Assembly: GCA_964600615.1 (NCBI GenBank) | Contig: CAZRJK010000002.1 | Location: 58,826-122,825, forward strand | DNA: 64,000 nt | Source of the DNA: RUG11198 sp964600615 | GTDB lineage: Bacteria; Bacillota_I; Bacilli_A; RF39; UBA660 | Reading direction: 5' to 3' | Shown here: piece by piece, positions 37,001 through 42,663 of the stretch | Layout: each line of letters starts with the position of its first letter | How positions within the stretch are numbered: the first letter of the stretch is position 1 | Translations under genes and position numbers: made by a program | Notes under the pieces: model-generated | Databases searched by the model: none | Told to the model about the DNA's origin: nothing | The model's input: only the letters and a program-made list of their open reading frames with translations

Positions 37001-37752
37001 AGAGTGCAACGATGGCTAATAGTACTAATGTACAGATTTATACATCTAATAATTCGTGTGCTCAAAAATGGTATATGGTTCCTGCTACTACAACTGGTGG
37101 AGCATCGGGTTACTTATTGAAATCTTCTTGTAATCAAAGTTATGGTTTAGATATAAGTGGTGGAACTTTTGAGAATAATAGAAATGTTCAATTATATACT
37201 TCTAATGGTAGTAATGCTCAAATATGGACTTTCCAATCTAAGACAACTTATACTAATCAAACATACACAATCGCTTATAATGGTAATGGTAATACTGGTG
37301 GTTCTACAGCTAGTCAAACGGGTATTGTTTGGAAGAATGAAGTTACTCTGCGTAGTAATGGCTTTACTAAGGCAGGATATTCATTTAAGAACTGGAATAC
37401 TGCTACTGGTGGTGGTGGAATAACTTATGCTGCTGGTGGCACATATGCTGGTCTTACTAATGCTAGTGGTGGAACAATTACTTTATATGCTCAATGGAAT
37501 CATACGGCTACTACGATGTATCCAAAAACAAGAGCTAATTGTAGGACTAGTAAAAGTACTTCAGCTAGTGTAGACTTTGTATTACAGTGTGGTCAAACTG
37601 TTGAAGTTGATAATTACGATTCTTCTACGGGACAACCAACAAGTGGTAGTTGGTATCATGTTGTTGCATTGAATAGTACTGCTAAGAATTGTTATATAAG
37701 CTATAATAGTGGTAATTCAATAAGAACACCTAAACCAAGTAATTGTGATTAA
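22003..37752 (+). CDS. Giant modular secreted adhesin-like protein (5249 residues)
   Basis: One uninterrupted frame. Order: basic start and hydrophobic export segment (about 7-28, ending TYAYYSW, resembling camelysin/TasA-type starts) with an N-terminal beta domain to about 220. InlB B-repeats follow (227-445), then six copies of a 183-184-residue FYTLTMTGTN module (446-1540), two right-handed beta-helix domains (about 1543-2110 and 2113-2563, INGGTVTS-type rungs), and five more modules (2575-3570). After further B-repeats come two concanavalin-like domains beginning LDFIESTGTQYI (about 3970-4163 and 4246-4436), B-repeats again, a ricin-type lectin domain (4928-5083, QKWYMVP and QIWTF) and a Cys-containing SH3-like end (5167-5249). 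No LPXTG or C-terminal anchor. Likely surface attachment or glycan binding, by domain inference. Promoter, Shine-Dalgarno (GGTAGGTGAT) and terminator are its own. Confidence 0.93.
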   Translation: MFSDKKKLIGFILGLIMFSITVTSLTYAYYSWQSANTDITFNINDQYFYCETDIDSSINNLSPVLDYKDGALYKFKVNNVANKNTTFSVTMNIESIDEVLKHESFKYKLMVDKTNGSNNCQTGASGCEEVASGNFSNVHVGNNTLVPSINLPNNSRYEYYFFMYIDGNMSNPSGMQSASMVSTLGVCDIYAEFDISVGDTNVTPLFKKVYEGENYPELPIPVRSNSVVTYNTNGGNSIANKSISYSFGGWYQEENKAQTTAYTANGNTVTTNTLVTKSINHTLYPRWQDTNGKHGTNSTSVSSDLCYKLPTPEKTGYQFDGWYQDSGLTKAVTAQTNEATAEKGYYSNDYYCPQKSHELYAKWTVVDYTITYKDCGNTNFSGNHTNGYPTKYNYGTGVTLDNPTRDGYTFGGYYSASTCSGNVVTSIGATETGNKTFYAKWNANSASVTIKKDGSNWTSSNPGINVALFSGTSSAYTYSTATVSTNKETVTWTTGVNGVTLAAGTYNIYISKDANHLDTLVDSGFDLVVTTDASKVVNYYTLTMTGTNVSSLKLNSTTVEDGGSVPVAGGVAQAINGTVGSGFTFSTWSKTSGNASFSAATSLSTNVTVSAASTINATAAASSTNKVTLTLKKDGSNCTNCNGYIVHISTSDSSDTASFTGTTARSATLAITGAMVPGTTYYVWVARDANHKTAGTNNANMVYSGVSFTGGTAAVPTNPINFYTLTMTGTNVGSLKLNDSSVTSGNSVLVVGGAKQAITGTVNSGYTFTTWSKTAGTATFDSATTLSTNVTVGAANTTINAAAGASSSNKVTITLKKDGNNCTNCSGYAVHISTSNSNDTASFSGSTGSAATLDITGAMVPGTMYYVWVARDANHKTAGTSNANMVYSGVSFTGAAAAVPTNPVNFYTLTMTGTNVGSLKLNGSDVTSGNSVLVVGGAKQAITGTASSGYAFTTWSTTTGTASFDAATSLSTNVTVSAASTINAAAGASSSNKVTIALKKDGSNCTNCSGYAVHISTSNSNDTASFTGSTGSAATLDITGAMTPGTNYYVWVARDANHKTAGTSNANMVYSGVSFIGAAAVTPTNPVNFYTLTMTGTNVGSLKLNDSSVTSGNSVLVVGGAKQAITGSVNSGYTFTTWSKTAGTVTFDSATTLSTNVTVSAASTINAAAGAASTNKVTITLKKDGSNCTSCSGYAVHISTSSSNDTATFSGSTGSSATLDITGAMVPGTMYYVWVGRDANHKTAGTNNANMVYSGVSFTGAAAATPTNPVNFYTLTMTGTNVGSLKLNGSDVTSGNSVLVVGGAKQAINGTVSSGYAFTTWSTTSGTATFDNATTLNTNVTVSAASTINAAADASSSNKVTITFKKDGSNCTSCSGYAVHISTNNSSDTASFTGSTSSSATLDITGAMVPGTTYYVWVARDANHKTAGTSNANMVYSGVSFTGAAAATPANPVNFYTLTMTGTNMSALKLNDTSITSGSSVVVVGGAKQAITGTAATDHSFSTWSKTAGTATFDSATTLSTNVTVSAANSAINATAVPNNYKNTTTGAFYDTLKNALANVQANQTIQVINGITETTAATLDSGKTGVTLDLNGETITLSSVNIVNSGGLTIISSQSGGTISGNASNVINNGTGSLTVSSGTITGTQSVISSTTGAVTINGGTINSTAASGNYDGIYKNGSTGTVTISSGSVTGYRSGVYNNGSSEINISGGTVSGTTQGIYSYSTGAVNITGGTVTGNTGIINRVNSNITINGTNAQVTGVAGNGITAVSGSVTVTNGEVKGSSSGINSTTGAITVNGGTVRSTAASGNYDGIYKNGASGAVTISSGSVTGYRSGIYNNGTSQVSIEGGTVTGTSQGIYSYSTGAVNVTGGIISGNAGIVNRVNSNITINGTNVQVKGLSGNGITSVSGTVTLTNGSITGTASGISATTGAININGGTVTSSATTGTNAAIYKNGASGIVTISAGAVTGYYGIYNNAAGPISITGGTVTGNGVNGIYNKTTGAISVTGGTVSGLSHGIHLAGAGSLTMGENSGTPNTTSPVIETIGTSNTYGVYVGNASATYNFYDGKVTSDSGAGKSIYLSSASFMINVPDGYDVVKTTTGSTETAILGTGSNYKNTSTNKEYMYLKRALYEVSTGQTIQVLNGITEVDAATLAADKTVTLDLKGKTVTLSSVNITNNGNLTVVSSTSGGVITGTSSNVINTAAGSLTVTSGTITGTQSVISASTGTVLINGGTVNSTATTGNYDGIYVSGAGNVTVSSGSVTGYRGGIYNNSSATISVDGGRVVGTSQAIYNNTGTVAVSNGEVIGTTQAIYNNSASGTINITGGEVTGNKGIYNKTTGTITINGTNAQVTGATGLGIDGITGNITVTKGTVTGKTHGISVTTGTVTVNGGTVTSNAASGTNAGIYKNGATGLVTISSGTVSGLYGIYNNVAGPISITGGTITGTTQNGIYNKTTGSIEITGGKVTGVGHGIHMAGAGFLTMGVDDGNTPGITSPIIETTGTSSKNGVYFGNASATYNFYDGKVTSASGRGKAISFGGTINTPTNYGVAQYMDGTVEVAILGRLYTVTLTTGTGVDSLTGSGWTGSPGTTISKSLAEKTELVLSTITVTSTSGYSGANWTKTSGSGSLSNDGVFTVGAGNATLNVTSPVSNSNKVTLTLKKDGNNCTNCNGYIVHISASSSSDTALLTATTPSSATLAISGAMTPGTTYYVWVARDANHKTAGTNNANMVYSGVSFTGGTAVTPTNPVNFYTLKMTGTNMSALKLNDTAVTNGNSVVVVGGAKQAITGTVNNGYAFSTWSTTAGTASFDSATTLSTNVTVSAASTINAATGPSPTNKVTLTLKKDGSNCTNCSGYAVHISTSNSNDTASFSGSTGSAATLDITGAMTPGTNYYVWLARDANHKTAGTNNANMVYSGVSFTGGTAAVPTNPINFYTLTMTGTNVGSLKLNDSSVTSGNSVLVVGGAKQAITGTVNSGYTFTTWSKTAGTATFDAATSISTNVTVSAANTTINAAASAASTNKVTITFKKDGSNCTSCSGYAVHISTSNSSDTASFSSSTGSAATLDISGAMTPGTMYYVWVARDANHKTAGTNNANMVYSGVSFTGAAAATPTNPVNFYTLTMTGTNVGSLKLNGSDVTSGSSVLVVGGAKQEITGTVSSGYTFTTWSKTAGTATFDAATSISTKVTVSAANTTINAAASAASTNKVTITFKKDGSNCTSCSGYAVHISTSNSSDTASFSSSTGSAATLDISGAMTPGTMYYVWVARDANHKTAGTNNENMVYSGVSFTGATAAVPTNPVNFYTLTMTGTNMNTLKLNGSDVTNGGSVLVVGGAKQAISGTASSGYAFTTWSTTTGTATFDAATTLGTNVTVGAASTINAATGPNSSNKVTLTLKKDGNNCTSCSGYAVHISTNSSSDTASFTGSTGSAATLDITGAMVPGTTYYVWVARDANHKTAGTNNVNMVYSGVSFTGAATATAADPINFYTLTMTGTNVSSLKLNGTAVNSGSSVVAVGGVNQTITGTVANTYTFSTWSATTGTVTFDEVTSLTTYIIISSASTINAAATPNTYEIFYRDCGDIGFSGEHENNYSDDYVYGVGATLDHPTKEGYTFAGYYTSSACSGTAVTSVGNSESGNKTFYAKWNLIVARLTFNSDGGTISTNISSYAVVYNQPDLYDSELIGDDVRDDNQSYWDGFNLGDHPVASKQGYNFEGWYTESGSDGILVLDNNGELTGTAVEGYTTSDSWVLTQNKTLYAHYTLINYGINYTLNGGVADTSCGSNVNPSSVSYNDDVMICNPTKVVRVAGNSNGTDATDIVNASSFPQQQFSGWTSTTIGNTAKYGATLNSLANWSGTLTTNEYFKFLSNTGSSVNMVANWTPVAVHLPTFNNPGYTCNWYTDQTGGTLMGGSGATWTPSANIYEPNNEDQYVDVTAYLQCTPNDYTVTYNANGGTLPLNSNFMDAPTNNNSLPSTYRELDFIESTGTQYINTGIKFNSNVDKFELTYQVSNALGNYFIAGSGWQETGKLWVYSYKAGNTFSVYITDTSGTQRTFTGIPGPDVLKHTVTYDAKKLYVDGTLKTDGSSYTFGETPYNFSLFNAVNSTGYYAKTRIYSFKMWKSGQLVRNMVPCQRISDDVLGLYDKVGGTFYTNDGTGTFIRGMEKQTKQKTFGDDYGELPIPTRTDYTFNGWYLESTFVHKVTDTTEITTSGNHTLYAKWTHVFTLNANGGTLPLSEDLTDLPSNTNTIPSTFRVLDFIEATGTQYIQPAYKPQANTGVEIVYQFSDLTQQQRLFGVGNDTYYQMYINSANNWAYAYITASAGNWINTGIAVDKNKHTFKFNYPNGYYSIDGGSNTAMSGTVTAPTSYNLTLFAVNGSGTLNYYAKMRLYSFKIYEGTTLVRNFVPCQSISSGKIGLYETSTGTFYINPGSGEFIRGMEKQKMVVENGEEYGELPVPERTGYSFDGWYTAASGGTQITSSSTVSDANGYTLYAHWISDASTLIINPNGGTFSGTTSNTTVSGNVNEQYKVANNPTRAGYVFTGWTFSGGGTYTRYDTSVSASSTTTFNYNASNSTLPTAYNNSGGGTVTNSMVADSTATGGYALRVVTNGTASPGAGGVYVDSALPTTADRINVIQVKAKIPTGYNLALGGISHQYTGIGSNYIYDTNAGTGGWVTYNLVLFMGHTGKFDAHLYLYVSGTNNTSVTWYINSISVKSYTQAAFKSVYKFAANNGTLTARWGTGGSRITFNTNGGTFNTTYVKSWSNGYFDASSTAASRPYSYLGTSYATAPASTDYNFTPDSRVTSRTGYTFAGWYTATSGGTKVFNVNGTLPASVSGYSDSSSRWIKYDANATLYARWTANTYTLTYNNNSGSGCTSKTGTYGSTWGSLCTPTRLGFKFNGWYTATSGGTQVTASTTVSGNQTVYARWGNYVSDGYYYVAPTASTGFSLNVENAYVDNSTNVQIYTSSTSVVTTKAAMIELKNNGDGTITMLNQHSRKAIDIKSATMANSTNVQIYTSNNSCAQKWYMVPATTTGGASGYLLKSSCNQSYGLDISGGTFENNRNVQLYTSNGSNAQIWTFQSKTTYTNQTYTIAYNGNGNTGGSTASQTGIVWKNEVTLRSNGFTKAGYSFKNWNTATGGGGITYAAGGTYAGLTNASGGTITLYAQWNHTATTMYPKTRANCRTSKSTSASVDFVLQCGQTVEVDNYDSSTGQPTSGSWYHVVALNSTAKNCYISYNSGNSIRTPKPSNCD
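23622..26620 (+). repeat. First block of tandem 549-552 bp modules inside the giant gene
   Basis: The segment encoding YTLTMTGTN recurs at about 23622, 24171, 24723, 25272, 25821 and 26370, spacing 549 or 552 bp (183 or 184 codons). Copies are highly similar at both protein and DNA level. Confidence 0.9.
26630..29690 (+). repeat. Two duplicated beta-helix domains inside the giant gene
   Basis: NYKNTTTGAFYDTLKNAL...TIQVINGITE (from about 26626) is repeated as NYKNTSTNKEYMYLKRAL...TIQVLNGITE (from about 28345). Each is followed by short Gly/Thr/Ser rungs (ITGGTVTG, VTISSGSVTGY) and ends near a LTMG...TSPIIET motif, indicating duplication of a whole beta-helix domain. Confidence 0.85.
29950..32710 (+). 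repeat. Second block of tandem 549-552 bp modules inside the giant gene
   Basis: Module starts at about 30262, 30811, 31363, 31915 and 32464, spacing 549-552 bp. Two adjacent copies share an exact 260-bp segment (31015-31274 and 31567-31826). Confidence 0.9.
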
Positions 37753-37759
37753 AATAATT

Positions 37760-37791
37760 AAGATTCATACTTTTGTGTGAATCTTTTTATA
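37760..37791 (+). terminator. Terminator of the giant gene
   Basis: AAGATTCATAC/GTGTGAATCTT stem (one mispair or G-U), 4-base loop, TTTTT. Confidence 0.8.
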
Positions 37792-37861
37792 TTTACTGTG
37801 GTAGGATATATTAGATTTGATAAAGAATATTTAGTTATTAAAGATTTGTTTATTATATTTA

Positions 37862-37890
37862 TTGCTAATTATAAATAATATTTGTATAAT
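37862..37890 (+). promoter_or_regulatory. Promoter upstream of the DUF4116 gene
   Basis: TTGCTA (37862-37867), 17 nt, TATAAT (37885-37890). Confidence 0.65.
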
Positions 37891-37913
37891 GATATTAGAT
37901 AGTAGGTGTTATG

Positions 37914-40685
37914 ATGACAGGTGAAGATTTTTTAAATAAGTTGTATAGAGATTTAAATTTAAGTGAAGAAGTACAACATACTGCTAAGGGAACTAAAAAC
38001 AAAACGGAATCTGTAAAAAGATATATGGATCGTTTAGAGAGAATACATGCTAGAGCTTCTTTAAAGAAACATGATTTAGATATATTAAAGGATTTATATC
38101 ACAGAAAGTATTGTATAAAACCTAAAGATATACCTAATGGTATTAATAGTGAAGAAGTTATTAATAAGCAAGAAGAATCTTTAGATAGATGGATAGATTA
38201 TTTGGTTTCTGATGCTTCTAAATATCCTATGTGGGTTAAATATTGGATATTTCAGGGTATGCTTAAATTAGGAAGCTTTGATGGTGATACACAGCTTTAT
38301 CAAAAAAGAACCAGAAAAACTTTAGTTCCTTTTGTTGCGGTTGATCCAGAAGTTTTAGATATGTGTATTGAGCAAATGATGCTATATGTAGGAAATAGAG
38401 AAATAAATGAAGAAGATGAAGAAGTAGTAAAATATATTGAATCTGGTAATTTCAGTAAATTGTATGTAATTAATGTTTTAAAGAAGAAAAAAGGTCTTCT
38501 TACTGGTAGTATGTTTGATGGAATTTGGGTTAAGTATAATTATGAAACTGTGGAAGAAGTAGATGAAAAAATAAAAAGAGGAATAACACCTGAATATAAA
38601 AAATTATTTGATTCTTTGCAAGGTTGTGGTACAAATTGGTGTACTGCTGGATCAGAATCTACTGCAAAATATCAAATATGTGGTGGTTCTCAATATATTG
38701 GTGGCGATTTCTATGTATATTGTACAAAAAATAAACAAGGGGAATATAAGGTACCTAGAATAGCTATTAGAATGGATAGAGAGAATGTTGGAGAAATTAG
38801 AGGAGTTGCTGATGGACAAAATATAGAAGATGGTTTAGAAGTAGTAGTTCAAAAGAAATTAAATGATTTTAAATTGAGTGAAGAAAAGAAAAAGAAGTAT
38901 ATGACAATTATAGCGGATATGAAAAAATTATCTTTTATAAATAAAAAATTTAAGAATAAAGTTCCTTTTAATTTAGATGATATTAGATTTATTTATGAAA
39001 TTGATAGAGAAATAGAAGGTTTTGGATGGACAAAAGATGAAAGAATTAGAGTAATAATTAAGGCAAGAAATATTAAGGATGATTTTTATCGATTAAGTAG
39101 CAAGGAAGATAGAGTAAAATTTGCATATCTTCAACCGGATATTATAAAGTTTATAGATAAAACAGTTGATGGTTATGAAGACATTGCGATGGTGGTTGTG
39201 AATCGTAGTGGATATATGCTTCGCTTTATAGATAGTACAATTGCTAATTATAGGGATGTAGTGTTTACTGCTGTTAAAAATAATATAAATGCTTTTGTTT
39301 ATGTAGATAAATCTATGGAAGGCTATTTAGATTTGGTAATGGAATTAGTAAAGCAAAATGGGCTTATTATTGGGCATATTGATAGTAAGACAGAAAGATA
39401 TTTTGATTTAGCTATGGAAGCAGTGAAAGAAAACGGATCTGCTATTCTGTTTATTGATAGTAAAACAGAAAGATATTTTGATTTGGCTTTAGAGGCAGTG
39501 AAAGGAAAAGGCTCGGCTATTGAGAATATAGATAAGACTACGGAAGGTTATAGAGAATTAGCTTTGGAAGCTGTAAAGAGAGATCCTTATGCAATTCAAT
39601 TTGTTGCTAAAGACATGGAAGGTTATAGGGAAGTAGCGCTAGAAGCGATAAAATCTGTTAGTTCTTTAATTGAAAAAATAGATAAAACTGTAGATGGATA
39701 TGAGGATATAGTTTTAGCATCTGTTAAGGGAGATGGATCGAATATTCGATTTATTGGTAAGGATGTACTAAAGTATAAAGAAATAGCAATAGAAGCTGTA
39801 AGGAAAGATCCTTATGCAATTCGATATGTAGATGATTCTTTTGAAGGATATAAGGGCATAGCAATAGAAGCTGTAAAGATTAAGCCGTTTGTTCTTAATT
39901 ATATTAAGAGTGATGTTACAGGATATAAGGATATAGCAATAGAAGCAGTGAAGAGAGAACCATATGCAATTAAATATGTGGATAAGGATACGAATGAATA
40001 TAAAGAGATAGCAATGGAAGCTGTAAAAAAAGATCCTTTCGGTATTGATTATATTGATGAGAATTTACCTTTTTATGGAGAATTAGTAGTTAACGCTGTA
40101 ATGAAGGAATGGCGAGTTATTCAAATAATTGATAAATCTTTTGAAGGGTATGAAGAGTTAGCAAGGTTGGCAATACGAAAAAATCCTTATGCAATCAGAT
40201 ATATAGATAATACAGTTAAAGGATATAAAGAAATGGCAATAGAAGCTGTGAAAAAAGATCCATTTCAATTTACGGGTATTGATGCCAGTGTTGATGGTTA
40301 TCGTGAGATAGCAATTGTGGCAATAAAAAATAATCCTAATAATGTTCAATTTCTTGATAGTTCTATTGAAGGTTATAAGGAGATATTAATGGCAACAGTG
40401 AAGGATAATCCTTATGTAATTGGTATTCTTGATAAGACTATGGAAGGATATAGAGATTTAGTGTTAGAAGCAGTAAAGTGTGATGGTAGATCTTTATATT
40501 ATGTTGATGAGTCTATAGATGGTTATGAAGAAATTGCTACTATAGCAGTAAAGCAAAATTATTATGCTTTTAATTGTGTGAAAAAATCTTCACCGATTTA
40601 TAAAAAACTTCGTTTTTTGGCTTTAAGAGAAGCTATTAAGAAAAATGTACAAATTAAGAAAACAAATGAGAATAAAAAAAGATAA
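37914..40685 (+). CDS. DUF4116 repeat protein with an N-terminal Cys/Trp domain
   Basis: A cytoplasmic-looking protein of 923 residues (924 if it starts at ATG 37911; 37914 gives better spacing from TAGGTG). About residues 415-905 consist of roughly 20 tandem units of about 25 residues (pattern Y-x-E-IA-x-EAVK-x-DP-x-AI-x-YVD), i.e. about ten DUF4116 repeats, probably an alpha-helical solenoid. The N-terminal half has a separate domain with CGTNWCTA near 242 and DFYVYCTKN...PRIAIRM...RGVADGQN. Its function is unknown to me. DUF4116 is found in Legionella and other host-associated bacteria; a role in protein binding is inference. Own promoter and terminator. Confidence 0.8.
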   Translation: MTGEDFLNKLYRDLNLSEEVQHTAKGTKNKTESVKRYMDRLERIHARASLKKHDLDILKDLYHRKYCIKPKDIPNGINSEEVINKQEESLDRWIDYLVSDASKYPMWVKYWIFQGMLKLGSFDGDTQLYQKRTRKTLVPFVAVDPEVLDMCIEQMMLYVGNREINEEDEEVVKYIESGNFSKLYVINVLKKKKGLLTGSMFDGIWVKYNYETVEEVDEKIKRGITPEYKKLFDSLQGCGTNWCTAGSESTAKYQICGGSQYIGGDFYVYCTKNKQGEYKVPRIAIRMDRENVGEIRGVADGQNIEDGLEVVVQKKLNDFKLSEEKKKKYMTIIADMKKLSFINKKFKNKVPFNLDDIRFIYEIDREIEGFGWTKDERIRVIIKARNIKDDFYRLSSKEDRVKFAYLQPDIIKFIDKTVDGYEDIAMVVVNRSGYMLRFIDSTIANYRDVVFTAVKNNINAFVYVDKSMEGYLDLVMELVKQNGLIIGHIDSKTERYFDLAMEAVKENGSAILFIDSKTERYFDLALEAVKGKGSAIENIDKTTEGYRELALEAVKRDPYAIQFVAKDMEGYREVALEAIKSVSSLIEKIDKTVDGYEDIVLASVKGDGSNIRFIGKDVLKYKEIAIEAVRKDPYAIRYVDDSFEGYKGIAIEAVKIKPFVLNYIKSDVTGYKDIAIEAVKREPYAIKYVDKDTNEYKEIAMEAVKKDPFGIDYIDENLPFYGELVVNAVMKEWRVIQIIDKSFEGYEELARLAIRKNPYAIRYIDNTVKGYKEMAIEAVKKDPFQFTGIDASVDGYREIAIVAIKNNPNNVQFLDSSIEGYKEILMATVKDNPYVIGILDKTMEGYRDLVLEAVKCDGRSLYYVDESIDGYEEIATIAVKQNYYAFNCVKKSSPIYKKLRFLALREAIKKNVQIKKTNENKKR

Positions 40686-40713
40686 AAATAGCAACTTTGG
40701 TTGTTATTTTTTA
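40684..40713 (+). terminator. Terminator after the DUF4116 gene
   Basis: AAAAATAGCAAC/GTTGTTATTTTT (one G-U), loop TTTG. Its last T bases abut the CIRCE element. Confidence 0.8.
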
Positions 40714-40737
40714 GCACTCGTTATTGACAAGTGCTAA
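40711..40737 (+). promoter_or_regulatory. CIRCE operator (HrcA binding site) for htpG
   Basis: TTAGCACTC, 9 bases, AAGTGCTAA: the CIRCE inverted repeat with a single deviation (A for G at the first base of the second arm). It overlaps the -35 box of the htpG promoter, the classical position for HrcA repression relieved by heat shock. Confidence 0.9.
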
Positions 40738-40752
40738 TCTAAGTGATATATT
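40724..40752 (+). promoter_or_regulatory. htpG promoter
   Basis: TTGACA (40724-40729), 17 nt, TATATT (40747-40752). The -35 box lies within the CIRCE element. Confidence 0.85.
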
Positions 40753-40774
40753 ACTATGTGAGAGGATGATATGA

Positions 40775-42661
40775 ATGGAAAAGAAAAAAGAATTTAAAGC
40801 TGAATCTAAGAGATTATTAGATTTGATGGTTAATTCTATATATACTAATAAGGATATATTTTTAAGAGAACTTATATCTAATGGTAGTGATGCTATTGAT
40901 AAGTTATACTATGAATCATTAACTAATAAGGATATTAATATTGATAAGGATGATTTTTATATTAGAATTGATATTGATAAGGATGATAGAAAGCTTATTA
41001 TTACTGATAATGGTATTGGGATGGATAAGGAAGAATTAGAGAATAATCTTGGTACTATTGCGGAGAGCGGATCTTTAAATTTTAAAAATCAGATAGAGAA
41101 TAAGAATATAGATATTATTGGACAATTTGGTGTTGGTTTTTATTCTGCTTTTATGGTAGCTAGAAAGATTAAGGTAGAGAGTAAGAAGGTTGGATCTGAT
41201 AAGTCTTATGTTTGGAAGAGTGAAGGTGCTGATGGTTATACTATAAAAGAAGGTAAGAAAAAGGATGTTGGTACTACTATTATTTTGAAACTTAAGGATG
41301 ATGATGAGAATTTTAAATATTCTGATTATTTGGATTGTTTTAAGTTAAAGAATTTGATTAAGAAGTATTCTGATTATATTAGATATCCTATTAAGTTAGA
41401 GATGGAGAAATCTAAGTTAAAAGATGATAAAGATAATGAATATGAAACTTATAAGGAAGTAGAAACAGTTAATAGTATGGTTCCTTTGTGGAAGAAAAAT
41501 AAGAAAGATATTAGTGAAGATGAATATAATTCTTTCTATATGGATAAGTTTTATGATTATGATAAGCCTTTGAAAACTATTCATACAAGTGTTGAGGGAC
41601 AATGTAGTTATCATGCTTTGTTATATATTCCTAGTCATTTACCTATGGATTATTATACTAAGGAGTTTGAAAAGGGTATAGCATTATATTCTAATGGAGT
41701 TTTAATTATGGATAAGTGTGCTGATTTAATTCCTGATTATTTTGGTTTTATAAAAGGGCTTGTTGATACGGAAGATGTTAGTTTAAATATTTCTCGTGAG
41801 ATATTGCAACAGAATCAAGCAGTTAAGATTATAGCTAAATCTATTGAAAAGAAGATAAAGAAAGAATTAGAGAATATGCTTAAGAATGATAGGGAAGCAT
41901 ATGAGAATTTCTTTAAGACTTTTGGTATGCAGATTAAGTTTGGGGTTTATGCTGATTTTGGTGTTAATAAGGATAATTTGAAAGATTTACTTATGTTTTA
42001 TTCTTCTTCTGAAAAGAAGTTAGTTACTTTAAATGAATATGTTTCTAGAATGAAGAAGGATCAGGAATGTATATATTATGCTTGTGGTGAGAATAATGAT
42101 AAGGTTGATAATATGCCTCAAGTAGAAGTAATTAAGGATAAGGGTTATGAGATCTTATATTTAACTGAATATGTTGATGAATTTGCTTTACAGGCATTAA
42201 CTACTTATGATGCTAAGAAGTTTGTTAATGTAAGTAATGATGATGTTAATTTAGATAGTGATGATGAGAAAAAAGAATTAGATAAATTAAATTCTAAGGC
42301 TAAGGATATGTTTAGTGCTATGAAAGAAATTCTTAAAGATAGTAATATTAATGATATTAGATTTACTAATAGGTTAAAGAATCATCCTGTATGTTTAACT
42401 ACTGAGGGTAATATTTCTGTAGAGATGCAAAAGGTACTTAATGCTTTACCTAATGAAGAGAAAGTAAATGCTAAGATGATATTAGAAATTAATAAGGATC
42501 ATCCTATTGCTAAGAAGATTGAAGATTTATATAAAAATAATAAAGAAGAATTGGAAAAATATACAAAGATTTTATATTCAGAGGCTAGGTTAATAGAGGG
42601 ACTTTCTATTGATAATCCTACTGAAATAAGTAATTTAATTTGTGATATTATGGCGAGGTAA
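40775..42661 (+). CDS. htpG: Molecular chaperone HtpG (Hsp90)
   Basis: ATP-dependent cytosolic chaperone. The 628-residue length is normal. GHKL ATPase motifs are present: ELISNGSDAIDKL near residue 30, DNGIGM near 77 and GQFGVGFYSAFMVA near 115; the middle-domain catalytic Arg lies in LNISREILQQN. It is controlled by CIRCE, so it belongs to the HrcA regulon here. An RDD-family membrane protein gene follows after 2 bases. Confidence 0.97.
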   Translation: MEKKKEFKAESKRLLDLMVNSIYTNKDIFLRELISNGSDAIDKLYYESLTNKDINIDKDDFYIRIDIDKDDRKLIITDNGIGMDKEELENNLGTIAESGSLNFKNQIENKNIDIIGQFGVGFYSAFMVARKIKVESKKVGSDKSYVWKSEGADGYTIKEGKKKDVGTTIILKLKDDDENFKYSDYLDCFKLKNLIKKYSDYIRYPIKLEMEKSKLKDDKDNEYETYKEVETVNSMVPLWKKNKKDISEDEYNSFYMDKFYDYDKPLKTIHTSVEGQCSYHALLYIPSHLPMDYYTKEFEKGIALYSNGVLIMDKCADLIPDYFGFIKGLVDTEDVSLNISREILQQNQAVKIIAKSIEKKIKKELENMLKNDREAYENFFKTFGMQIKFGVYADFGVNKDNLKDLLMFYSSSEKKLVTLNEYVSRMKKDQECIYYACGENNDKVDNMPQVEVIKDKGYEILYLTEYVDEFALQALTTYDAKKFVNVSNDDVNLDSDDEKKELDKLNSKAKDMFSAMKEILKDSNINDIRFTNRLKNHPVCLTTEGNISVEMQKVLNALPNEEKVNAKMILEINKDHPIAKKIEDLYKNNKEELEKYTKILYSEARLIEGLSIDNPTEISNLICDIMAR

Positions 42662-42663
42662 GT

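Noticed and set aside
22003..37752. Suspicion that the giant frame is an assembly artefact or two genes
   Set aside because: The frame is unbroken over 15.75 kb, has one promoter and one terminator, and its modules differ from each other in silent sites; module number may still be mis-assembled at the exact repeats.
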